From [Phialemoniopsis] sp. UDSM-2020 (Eukaryota > Ascomycota > Sordariomycetes > Thyridiales > Thyridiaceae), in the NCBI GenBank assembly GCA_018873225.1, contig JAEILZ010000002.1, forward strand, positions 3,472,001-3,536,000: a stretch of DNA of 64,000 nucleotides, in the 5' to 3' direction. Positions within the stretch are counted from its first letter, which is position 1; each line of letters opens with the position of its first letter. Shown one piece after another: positions 23,418-33,653 of this stretch. The notes below the pieces were generated by a model that did no database searches, was not told the DNA's origin, and saw only the letters and a list, made by a program, of their open reading frames with translations. The position numbers and the translations under genes are program-made.

Positions 23418-24667
23418 TCAGCACAGACCAAGCTGGACCCTGCCAATATCCCTCTCACACTCGCCATCATCCTCTTCAATCTTTGCTGGGATCGGCTTGT
23501 TAGCCAGAGGAGTCAACCTAAAGGCATGGCGACGCTCTCCAGCAGGGTAATCGAGGGTCTGAGAGTGGTTAGTGATCCTCTGGTCCCAAACAAGCACAGT
23601 GCCGGCCTCATATCGGATACGGCATTGGAAGTCTTGACGCTTGGCGATGTGGTCAAATAAGAAGCCAAGCAAGTAATCTGACTCTTCCTCGTCGAAGCCC
23701 ACTGACCAGATATTAGCAATTTGCAACGAGACAATTACTCCAGAAGAAAAGTGACTTACCAATCTTCTTGGTATATACGGGGTTCACGTAGAGAGCCTTC
23801 TCCTTGGTGACAGGGTGTACGATGACCACGGGGTGTTCCTGGACGAGCTCTTGCCTCCGCATCACCGCCGCTTCGCCGTTCTTCAACTCCTGCGTCACAC
23901 CATCGTTGTTCGTGTGGATCGCAGTGAGGCCCTCAAGCCTCTTACGGAATCGCGGTGAAAGAGACTTGAATGCCTGTACGCTCGAGCTCACCAGAGTGTC
24001 ACCTCCGGCAGCCGCTGGGGACTCCAGCATGCAGATGAATGTGGTGCCGGGCGTTTGCGGTTCAGGCGACTGATCTGTGTGCCATTGGATAGGGGACCTT
24101 CCTTTCCACGATTTGCGAACGCGAAGATCTCTGCGATCGCTAATTAGTGGTAGTTGGAGCAAAATGGGCGCGTGATTCTCACTCTTTGTGGTCATAAATG
24201 ACCATGTGCTCTGCGCTCCCAGCAGCAGGATGCGGCGCCCATCCGTGAACATGCAGAGGGCCAAAATGGCTAACAATCTTCTTTTGAGCCTCAAAACCGA
24301 TGTCCCGGAAGTCCTGATTACGGAAGACCAAGGCGCCGCGCTTCGCTGCCATCAAGGCCAGCTCATCGAGACCAGCAGGCGATAATTGCGACAGCTGGAC
24401 GCCCTCAATCTCGGTGCCGATATGCGGCGACAGGTCGATGACCTTGGTGGCATCGGCCAGCAGGTTGGCCAATGTTGGGTCCGCCCGGTGGCCAGGATCA
24501 TAGTGATCGAACGTGCCAAGATCCTCAACCTTTTCCAAGGGATCATAGAAGGGCATGTAGTCCGGGTACAATGGTTTATCGTCGGCATTCTTTGCGCGGG
24601 TGGTCAACTTCTTCGCCAGCATGCCCTCGGTGGGCGATGCCACAGTCTCGATAGCAGAAGGTGCCAT
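23418..24667 (-). CDS. TauD/TfdA-family Fe(II)/2-oxoglutarate dioxygenase
   Basis: Three exons, 24183-24667, 23760-24130 and 23418-23701, give 379 residues, typical for fungal taurine/sulfonate-type dioxygenases. The iron site is WHTDQSPE (HxD) and the distal His in RITNHSQTLDYP; the 2-oxoglutarate-binding Arg is in GERRHAFRLTP. The N-terminal block PLYPDYMPFYDP...FDHYDPGHRADPTLANLL and SPHIGTEIEGVQLSQL are hallmarks of this subfamily. Known members hydroxylate next to a sulfonate, sulfate or ether carbon and release sulfite, sulfate or alcohol; here the substrate is unknown. No targeting signal is seen, so it is probably cytosolic. It is divergent from the transporter gene with a 690-base promoter space holding six CGCCGA copies, which argues for co-regulation. 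Confidence 0.92.
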
Positions 24668-25354
24668 AGTGTGAATGGTGTGATAAGGTGATTCGCGCAA
24701 ATAGAAACTAATCACTCAGAATGCTGTCATCAAGCGAGATGCTTAGTCGAATCTAGCCAACACTTAGTTATCAGTGTGATGCATGCGACTCCTTAAATGC
24801 AAAGTCATCTAAGTTCAACAAGGAGGTCGAAGTTCAGGCGCCGAACATTCCAGAGCAGGATCGGCTCATGTGGTGCGACTTTCGGCGATTATTGCCACCG
24901 CTCCGGCGCATGTCCGTTGATGCGACCTGAATAAGCGCGGAGTGCATCACTGACTGATCCATTCCCTGATATCTGATAGATGCAGACATGATAGCCTACT
25001 CGGCGACGTTTCGCGTTATCCGGCATCATCATCGCCGATTAGTCACAGCCAATGAAAAGCGCCGAAGTTCAACTTCAATCGCCGAGACAGAACCCACTCC
25101 TGATAACGACTGGGGACGCTACCCCAGATTTACCAACCCACATGATGTCGCCCTCTGAAGGGGTTGGCATTAGCACGGCTTAGCTCGAGATAAGCATCAA
25201 GATAGTTGATATATCGCCCACCACTCCATCCTCCAACTGTATCATGTTGAGCAGAGCATATATAGCCCTTCAACATCTAAGGATCAACCCGGTCCTGAGT
25301 TGTTGATCATTACCCTTCAGCATCATTGGTCATAAGACTGAATCACTTACAGCC
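24668..25354. other. Divergent promoter of dioxygenase and transporter
   Basis: About 690 bases with no gene. It holds a dense group of CGCCGA sites (see 24839-25085) and, nearer the transporter, a TATATAGC-like element around 25258-25265, about 90 bases before that start codon. Confidence 0.6.
24839..25085. promoter_or_regulatory. Cluster of six CGCCGA sites
   Basis: CGCCGA occurs at 24839-24844, 25033-25038, 25060-25065 and 25080-25085 on the plus strand, and its complement TCGGCG at 24882-24887 and 25000-25005. Most copies are followed by A or G then A/T-rich bases. In random sequence of this length about 0.1 copy would be expected, so this is a strong candidate operator array for both flanking genes. 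Confidence 0.6.
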
Positions 25355-27150
25355 ATGCCTTCTTCCGAAGTTTCTTCTGCCGAGGATGTCGAAAAGCGCG
25401 TTCCCGAGCAGAAGGTTGCTGCCGGGGACACCTCCGAGGGCTTCGTCTCCAGCCACAACCCCGAGTATGAGCGTTACCTTGAACTCCATCGTCAGTTCGA
25501 AGGTGCTAGTCGCAAGAAGCTTCTACGAAAGCGTAAGTCTGGCTCGCCCAGTCTGCTGAAGCCGTATATGACGCCCATGCTAACGGGAGGTCAGTGGACT
25601 GGCGACTGCTGCCAACCTTGAGTTTTCTGTACCTCATGTGTTCTCTTGACAAGAGCAACGCAGGCAATGCAAAGGTTCGTAGCTGGCTTCTAGAGGGACC
25701 CTTGTGACAACTCTAGCTAATCATGCGCCCAGCTGTTCGGTTTTCTCGAAGATGTCGGCATGACACCAACCCAGTTCAACCTGGCGCTGATGTATCTTTT
25801 CTTCACCTACGGTCTCTGCGAACCCGTCTCCAACATTATGCTCCGTCGTCTGGGACCCAAGATTTGGTTTCCCTGCATTGTGGTTGCGTGGGGTCTCGTC
25901 ACGACTTTGACTTGCCTCGTCAAAAACTATGGGTCCTACGTCGTGATTCGCCTTGTGCTCGGCATGACTGAGGCTGGCCTTTACCCGGGATCGTACTTTA
26001 TTCTGAGCATGTGGTATACACCCAAGGAGATTGCTACAAGGTAAGGGATCCAAAACTGCTAGGAGCGGAACGACATGCTGACATTGGTCGACAGAATGGC
26101 CATCTTCTACGGTGCTAATACCGCTGCCGGTGCCTTTGGTGGTGTCATCGCATACGGCGTCGGTAACCTCGACGGAGTGCATGGTTGGAAGGCCTGGAAG
26201 TGGCTCTTCCTTATCGAGGGGATCATTACCATCGTTGCTGGGTTAATGACCTACATGTTCCTGCCGTAAGTTACGACCTGAATTGTCATCCAAAACATCA
26301 TGTACTGACAGGACCAAGACATTTCCCGCACCAGTACGACGAGAAGACCAGGTCGAGGTGGCTCACCGAGTCTGAGCTCCAATACGCGCAACTCCGAGTC
26401 AAGTACGCTTCCGGCCCCGACGCCCCGACGTACGTCTTCCGCTGGAGCGACGTCGCCGCCGCTGCCAAGGACCGCAAGACATATCTCATGATGATGCTCT
26501 TTTGGTGGGGTGGATCAGTGCCGACCTACTCGCTCTCCTACACACTGCCTACCATGGTCAAGAACCTGGGCTACACGGCTGTCAAGGCGCAAGCCCTCAC
26601 CACGCCACCATACATCTTCGCCACTTGCGTCTGCGTCTTTGTCGGATGGATGAGTGACCGCTACCAGCGCCGCTTCTTCAGCATCATGAGCTGCTACTGC
26701 TTGGGCTTAATTGGGATCATTATTCTGTGGGTAACTACGCACTACCAAAACCTTTACGGAGTCAGCTACTTTGCCATCTTCCTTGCTGCGGCTGGCTACT
26801 CGGCTCAGGCCCCTATTGTCGGCGCCTGGACTTCTGTCAACGTACCTAACCCCTCCAAGAGGGCCGCTGCCATCGGTCTTCTGATGCTGTTCGGCTCCGT
26901 CGGAGGCGGCAGCATTGGCAGCAACATCTATCTGGCATCAGAGGCTCCAACTTACCCACTTGGGTTTGGTTTCTCGATCGGTGCAACCGTCGTTGGTGCC
27001 ATGATCCCAGCAACCATCCACTGGCTCTTGATGCGGAGAGAGAACAAAAGACGAGACGCCATGGATATTGACGAAATCCAAGCCCGTCACACACCAGCTG
27101 AACTAAGCGAGATGGGCGAAGACTCGCCGCTTTTCAGGTATACATTGTGA
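25355..27150 (+). CDS. MFS transporter, anion:cation symporter (Dal5/allantoate permease-like)
   Basis: Five exons, 25355-25532, 25595-25674, 25733-26040, 26095-26265 and 26319-27150, give 522 residues. The last acceptor is CCAAG at 26317-26318, chosen because it alone keeps the frame (FLPHFPHQYDEK). Signatures of the ACS family: VDWRLLP-type start (here LDWRLLPTLSFLYLMCSLDKSNAGNAK), KIWFPCIVVAWGLVT, RLVLGMTEAGLYPGSYFILSMWYTPKE, WKWLFLIEGIITI and the RWLTESEL loop. About 12 membrane segments are expected. Family members import allantoate, ureidosuccinate, nicotinate, tartrate and similar anions at the plasma membrane. Beside a cyclic-ureide hydrolase, a ureide or carboxylate substrate is attractive but inferred. 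The dense CGCCGA sites upstream suggest control by the cluster regulator. Confidence 0.93.
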
Positions 27151-27675
27151 TTGACAGCTGATCTAGTCATCTGTCTTGAGAGTGCAAATGGGTAGGAAGT
27201 AGTTGCGCCGGTTCTGATTAGTTAGGGCGCAACTAGGGTAGAAGTTATGTGTGATTTGTCCATCGGCCAAAGGGTTATCCCATAACCTAGGTATACCTGA
27301 CAATTAATAAAGAAGACAGCGTGTCTCCCAGTCTTTGACATGCTTTCAAAGACCTAGGCCATTAATTCCTACTAGTCAAAGTCTAGTCTTCTCTTCTTCG
27401 TGAGTGCAGCAGAAGACAAGGGAAACCCCCCAAGTCGCCCAGTGATTAGTGCCAATGGGGAAGTGCGACCAAAATGATGGGAAGCATCGCCTGCGCTGAT
27501 CTTGCATAACGGGGTACAATTTTCACTTGCAGTCTACTAAAGATATTAACTAGGTACTAGTAGCTGTGCCTTTTGTGAGTCCGAGATTGATTGGAATTCG
27601 TCACCGATTTACAAGGGGGTTGAGACAGAACACACTCAGACATTTTGTGTCAAATTTCTTAAACCTAACTACAGG
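27151..27675. other. Intergenic space, no gene seen
   Basis: AT-rich sequence 3' of the transporter gene. It contains a partial match to the dispersed repeat at 27271-27300 (GGGTTATCCCATAACCTAGG with a nearby GGTATACCTGA). Confidence 0.5.
27271..27300 (+). repeat. Partial dispersed repeat (copy E)
   Basis: Shares the GGGTTATCCCA core and a nearby AGGTAT..CCTGA block with copies A-C, but the order and spacing differ, so this is a weak or rearranged copy. Confidence 0.35.
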
Positions 27676-27822
27676 GTGATCCCTATTGGTCTATGTCCTA
27701 ACGTGGACATTACAAGATCTGTCAAGAGTAGAAGAGATGCCCTAAATACAAGGTTCTCCCTATTGGTCGATGTCCTGTCGTGGACATTACAAGATTTGTT
27801 ACTACAAGAATAGAAAGAGATG
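27676..27822 (+). repeat. Tandem direct repeat, unit ~78 bases
   Basis: Two copies (27676-27721 and 27755-27799) share CCCTATTGGTC-ATGTCCT and CGTGGACATTACAAGAT-TGT, followed in both by a purine-rich AGAGTAGAAGAGATG-like run. Offset 78 bases. It directly precedes a gene remnant. Confidence 0.75.
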
Positions 27823-28030
27823 TCTTCGCCGATGAGCATGCACATCGACAAGGCGCCCATGTGAAACCTCGAGATCGCCGACGTCGCGGCCAAAGACTAC
27901 CCGTCCCTCTTCGACGGCCGCAGCCTCCTGCGCGAGTGGCAAGGGGTGGCCCGGCAGGGCAATGACAGCGTCTGCAAGAGGACCCTCAACGTCGACTCCG
28001 AAGACTCCATCGACAACGGCGGTAAGCCCT
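27822..28030 (+). pseudogene. GC-rich gene remnant of unknown family, with an in-frame stop
   Basis: An open frame from an ATG at 27822 reads 14 codons to a TGA at 27864-27866, then continues for ~50 codons with normal G/C-ending codon choice (containing LFDGRSLLREWQGVARQG and DSEDSIDNGG) until a GGTAAG that looks like an old donor site. Codon use is unlike the AT-rich flanks. No downstream exon is seen; the sequence beyond is the antisense of paralog B. I do not recognise the family. It is probably a truncated fragment carried in with the tandem repeat or the duplication. Confidence 0.4.
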
Positions 28031-28049
28031 ACTTTGCGCGCAAATTCTC

Positions 28050-29085
28050 TCAGGCATTGGCGTTGAGTTGCGTCGTGATCCTCGTAAAGTTGTCGAGGCG
28101 AGCCTCAGCGGATCGTCGCAAAGCCGCGGTCTTCTCCTCCTCCACTCGGCGCCTGAGGAACTGGTCAAAGAAAGGTGCGAGATCCGGTCGGAGGCGGAAG
28201 TTGCCAATCCACGACTCGAGAAGCCGCCAGATAATGCTCAGTTTGAGCAAAAAGCCCCCATCATACCGCTTTACCCAGGACTGAGGGTCGACCACAACTC
28301 TTGAGCCGTTTTGAATTATACAGACACTGCCCGCAACTTCTTGTGCCCTTCGCAGTATCTCACAGCCCTGTCCCAGGAATTTGGCACAGGCTTGTCGTGG
28401 CAACTCGATTTCAAAGGGGTCACGGCCCCGTTGCCAAGGATCACCGCCGAATATCTGACGCCAGAGGTTCAGCCGGGTATTGAGAGACTTTGCCCAGTTC
28501 AGCGGCGCGTTGTTCATGGCGTTGAGTGCGGCGGTCGACACTTCAACTGCAATAGGCGGAACGCGGATAGCATCGTCACCTCCAAAGGCGGTCGTATCGA
28601 GTATTAGCTGGGTCTCCAAGTGTCGAGCGATGGGCACGCCTTGAACTGTTCATCAAATTTAGCAAAGTCGTAAGACTCAAGCAACCATCTAGGGTAGACT
28701 TACGAAGCTTATAGAAAAGGACTTGGTCGACACGCGCGTGGAAGTACTCTGCCGAAACTTCAAAGACTGACAACCTAGCTTCTCGGATAATCACATTGCA
28801 GACCGTCTCAGTAGCGAGACGGATCAAAAGCTCTATGTTGGCACTTGAGAGCTTCTTTACATCGATGCCATAGTTTATGATGTCCTTACGCCGCTGGATC
28901 GACCTGGGGCTGATACTCGGCCAGGAAGACGTGCTTGTAGCCACATGAAGATCCTTTTTGATGATGAAGCGGGTGGAAAAGATGGCGAAGATGATGAAGA
29001 AGATAAAATAGGCAACGTCCATGATGCCACTATCACAATCCATCGCGTCGTTGATGATTCTCAGGTTGTGGTTGATGGCAGCCAT
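28050..29085 (-). CDS. Single-pass membrane protein of unknown family (paralog B)
   Basis: Two exons, 28704-29085 and 28050-28645 (58-base intron), give 325 residues. Same layout as paralog A at 8153-9201: short N-terminus (MAAINHN against MASINNN), transmembrane helix at ~23-42 (VAYFIFFIIFAIFSTRF), polar linker, then the conserved domain with SAEYFHARVD, PIARHLETQL, LWRQIFGGDPWQRG, PFEIELPRQA, AQEVAG and SWIGNFRL. By eye about half of the positions in the domain agree. The intron position and phase are identical. Function is unknown. The two genes bracket roughly 19 kb that includes the HET gene, two regulators and the catabolic cluster. Confidence 0.82.
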
Positions 29086-29814
29086 TTTGTTGTTGCGGTT
29101 AAGGATTGTCTTTGGCTGATGACTTTGAAAGTAACAGAAATCAAGATAGTGGTGGGGCTGTTGGTAATATTGATATGGGCTCTTTTGAGATTAAAATTAA
29201 TATGACTATTGGCACAGAGGAGCTGTTAGAGTGAATGGATGGCAGCCTGGGCCAGTAACCGTTGTATGAGCTGGGTGAAGGGATGCCCAGAAGGCTTCAT
29301 CAGCCTTTATTAACAGAGCATGCTCCCACATCTTGAGTCGAATACAATGTTTGTCTTTCCTTGTCAAATAGCCTTGCGCATCTTAACAAAGACTCGCGCT
29401 TTCTGGACATCACAGGCCGTTTGATCCCCAAATCAGCCCGTGAATCACATATTCGCTTTCAAGTCTGAAGGCTCAAGCTGGCTTTGGCATACTCAAGTTG
29501 TCTTCTTTGCGGCGGCAAACAACACTTTGAAAGCCTTTGTCGTGGATCCATCCTTGTGCTGCCGTTAGCTCCCTCATGTACCTTGTGCTTTGTTTCCATT
29601 GCCAATGTGCTCTTCCATCAAATGGTTCCTTTCATGGCCACCAAGGGGGATCCTCGATGACTAAAGTGGATGCAAGCAGACTGATTGTAAAGCCACGACT
29701 ACTTTCTTGAAAGCCATTAAATGTATATAGCGGATACCTATTACGGATTACATATAGCCAAGAACTCTAGGAAACAAGCAAAAGTCACACACACGGTCAA
29801 GCCTCACTGGTTAT
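29086..29814. other. AT-rich intergenic region
   Basis: About 730 bases; the first 160 resemble the 5' region of paralog A. No gene is seen. Confidence 0.5.
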
Positions 29815-32345
29815 TTACAGGAGAAGGAAAAGAACACCAAGAACAGCCACCACAGAGCTCAGATACCCAACCAGCTTAGTCGCGTCAGCAACAACCACGG
29901 GAACGACGTTGGTGCCATTCACAACTCCCGAGCCGCCGCCCGTGACAACAACGGTGCCCTGCTCAAAAGTAACGCCGCCAGTACAGGTGTCGCATCCCTG
30001 CGGCTGGTACACAACAGTGCCGTTGTCGTTACCAGTACTGCTGCTACTGCTGCTGCTGCCACTGATCTCGCCGCCGATATAAGGCACAGCGCGATACACG
30101 ACGAGCGAGCTGCACGACAAGCCGCCGCATCCCGCAGGGACGTATCGGAAGCCGCCTGCGCAGCTGCAGGCCTCGAGCTTGAATAATGCTCCGCCGCGGC
30201 GCAGGTCGTCGCCCTCGCACAGCTCAAAGACGTAGCCGCGGGGGTGGCAGAAGCCCGTGGCGCAGGAGCCATGGCCGTTGTCGGGGACGGCAGTCGTAGT
30301 CGACAGGGCAGTGACCACCGTGGTGGCGGTTGCGCCGGCGGTGCCAGCCCCGGCTGTGATAGCAGCTGCGACATCGGTGGCTCCGGCGGCGTTGGCACCA
30401 CCGCCGCCGTTGGTTGGTCCAGCAGTGGCAGCGCCGGCGCCTCCACCCTGGGCCCGCGTCCTTGATGGAGAGACGGGTGAGAGAATGTAGATGGCGAGCA
30501 GGGCGTTGGGCGGTACCGGGCCCTCAGCTTGGCGGCGCTGCAGGCCAGTCTCGCCACTCGTGTCGCGGTATCCGCCGCAGCTCTCGAGTGGGTTGCCTGG
30601 GCATGGGACATCACACCTATCCCTGGCCACTTCGACGATGGCGTCGTAGTTGTTGGAACAGTAGCAGTCACTGTTTGGGCTCGAGTTAGCATCGCGTGCA
30701 GCAGGAATAAGGAGAAGGGTGAGGCGTCAGACGTACTTGACATGGGTACCAGAGTAACGCATGCCGGAGCAGGCAGAGATGCACATCTCCAAGGTCATCT
30801 CGTCGCTGGTGAGCTTGAGCCTGAACGAGGGGTAGTTCTGGACCGAGCCGGTGCATGCCTTGAACACGTACTGGTCCACCCGAGGCGGCAGGCCACCGTT
30901 CGATGGACTCTCTGTCGGCGTGACGGGCTCACCAGTAGATGCCTGAGAAGGCTCAGAAATGGTCGGCTCAACCGAGGTGGGTAGAGTGGTGTTGACGGTG
31001 GTGTCAGTCGGGGCGGTCGTCCGCGCTGTGGTTGGAAGACAACCAGTCGCATCGCTACCAGAGTCACACAGCCCCGTGGCCGGGTCTCCTGAAGATGTTT
31101 TGCATACGCCATTCCGCCTATCAAAGCCATACCTGCAGCGGCAGTCGGTACCACAGATATCAGACCCCCCTTCACCAGCGTCGCATTCTTCGTCAGGGAA
31201 GCCTTCTCGGTCACGCTCGATGTATCCATTACCACAGCCGATGAAAGGCAAGCATTTGCCTGTGTCCGGGTTGAGGCCGAACTCGCAGCCATCCTTGGGA
31301 CGAGCGTTGCAAGCGCCGGAAGAGGATAGGCCATAGACACACTTGCACTTCTTGTCACAGAGAGCGTCCGCAACGCCGTTGTTGGCTGAGCCAAGGTCGC
31401 ATTCTTCCTGAAAGGCAGTGTCCCGCCTGCCATTGCCGCAAGCAGGTGCTGTCATCAGCCTGCCCAGCACATGGGGAACATCCTGGCTAGTGCCCCCCAA
31501 CCCGGTGTCGGCGTTGTTGAACCTGATGATGTACTCATAGCTGGCGGCCCCGAGGTCTGTGGGATACGTTGTGAATATTTCGCGGACGCCACAGTGCCAG
31601 CTCTCAAGCTGCAGTGTACTGACATCCCGGAAAAGCTCCGTGTCTGCACCTGGATAGTATTCTACGGGGCTTGATTCACAGCCTGCGGACTTGCCGACGG
31701 TCGGGGTTAAACGTGGCGTGCGCGCCTTGAACGTTCCGAAACCCGCGAGCGCCTGAATGGTCGACGCTGTCGGAGCCGTCAGAGAATAGTAGCAGCTCAT
31801 GCTGAAGTAGAGCCCAACGGCCGGGTAAGCCGTGAGCTGGGCCGCCGCATCACCCACAAAATCGACCATATCTGCTGTAGAAGTGGAGGCCCCAACTCGG
31901 TATGCGTTCTCATCAGCGAAACTGGTGCCAACAATCATGACGGGACCAGTGGCTGCCTGGGCTAGTCTGGTCCGGACCTCTGGATAGTCGCTAATGAAGG
32001 TGAGGTCATCTGGGTTGCAACTACCGGCAGTGTCTGGAATGAAAATTGCGTTGTATTTGCCGAAGTCCTCGAGGGTCAGTGCCCTGAAATCGTCCTTAGA
32101 GACCATGGTCACTGATCAGGGACATCAGCATTGCTCAAGCGACCGTGAACACAGTGGGTCCGGGTCTTACCGGTATATCCTTTGCTCGTAAGAGCCCCGG
32201 GCTCAAAGGCGGTCGAGCCGAAGTCAACCGCCAATATCTTCTTCCCATGACTGGGCAGAGGCGGGTTCACCGGGCTGGCGACGGTGATCACGGCCCATCC
32301 AGCGACAATGGCAACGACGATACGCTTGCATGTAATGACCGCCAT
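29815..32345 (-). CDS. GPI-anchored cell-surface protein with WSC domain and Cys-rich repeats
   Basis: Three exons, 32171-32345, 30737-32111 and 29815-30670, give 801 residues. Order: signal peptide (1-~25, KRIVVAIVAGWAVITVA), a ~210-residue N-terminal domain of unknown fold, a Cys-rich part with two CGNG-x-EECD/CDAG modules (~245-345) resembling Notch/DSL-type cysteine repeats of fungal surface proteins, a Thr/Ser/Pro linker, and a WSC domain whose CYCSNNYDA and CPGNPLESCGG motifs are rebuilt across intron 2. A Gly/Ala/Thr-rich linker, a second Cys-rich stretch (CATGFCHPRGYVFELC), and a hydrophobic C-terminus after a small-residue site follow, as expected for GPI attachment. WSC domains bind glucans and act in cell-wall sensing or attachment. 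It is likely wall- or membrane-bound and heavily O-glycosylated. Confidence 0.88.
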
Positions 32346-33653
32346 GTTGGAAGTAGAGAACGGACAGTCGTATTCGACCAAATTGAGAAAGCAAAGTGCA
32401 GTTTCAACAGGAAGGTTGAGGCCGGGCCAGGGGGATAGTCGTCCTTCAAGTACGCGAGTCCGCACCGGCCACACGCGTTCATGTTTGACAAAATCACTCC
32501 GTTCTCCCGGCCGGCGTCAATTGAGGAGGAATGCATGATTGCAGTCGTGACTGCGTCGCGACGCTGCACAACTCATCGTGCAAATTGATGAGACATGAGG
32601 AGTCAAGTGGGTGACAAATTAGTTGGCGATTTGTCTTCTCGATATACCTCAATCCTTAACTGATCAGTCAGGATTAATACACTATCTAAGCGTATCTCGG
32701 TCACTCAGTTTAGTAGTAACTTGGGTAGAGATTGATCCCAAACCGTCAACCATTCTGACACCCACCTGGGAGTATGGAATGCAAGCTTGCGGCACTGGCA
32801 GCTGCTTAAATTCAAGCTTATTTGTAAACTTCGACCAGAGTCGACGCCACCATTCCGTATTAAACCCCCTTGGACCCAATTACCAAGATTCACTCCCTTC
32901 CACACAGCATAACACTGTACCGTGTCAAGAGACGCGTCGAGGCGCAGAATAGTTTCTCGACTTTGATTACGACTGATCTTCGCTTAGACGACATTTCATC
33001 ACAGTCTGCGCCATGATTGTTTGGAACCCGCGTGTTGAGCAAAGAACACACACCCTTCCTGCGTTCCAAAGCTCTGAAACACGGGACGAGGGCTCGCCTC
33101 ATACGGTAATGAAGTTGAAATATGGGGTTGCATCTACCGAGACGCTCCACTTTTCCGGCCCTCGTCCAGTGCGGACCCGGACAGCGTCACCGTTCCCTAC
33201 CATGAATTATGTTGCTCTTGCAGCAGGAGAATGAACAAGTTCGAACACACCGACCCTAAATTTCTTGATCTTTGCCACTCATTTACTCTGAGCTCGCTTT
33301 TTCAGGCCGGGAATGCTGCTATGAGCTTTTCCGAGAGCAAGACCCTCAACACACAATAAACAAGCACTGAGACACAGACATGTGCAAAGACGCGATGCAG
33401 AACATCTCTCATTTGAGAATCGCTACCCAACCCAAGTTTAACCCCATGCTCCCCTCCCAAAGTCCTTCCATCCCCTATTCTAATATGATCCTCCCATTTC
33501 ATTATACAGAAAATTCCAAGACGTCAACAACACGGGGCGCATTCCCCTCCCCGAAAATGGACTTTTGACTTCCACACCCCGTCTCCCAAGTCCTTACATA
33601 CAAATCAAGAATTACATTCTCCCCAATCAGCTCAGGGCGCGAGATCACCCTCT
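32346..33653. other. Intergenic region, no gene seen
   Basis: About 1.3 kb with only short open frames on both strands. It contains the promoter of the WSC gene and the 3' flank of the alpha/beta-hydrolase gene. Confidence 0.55.
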
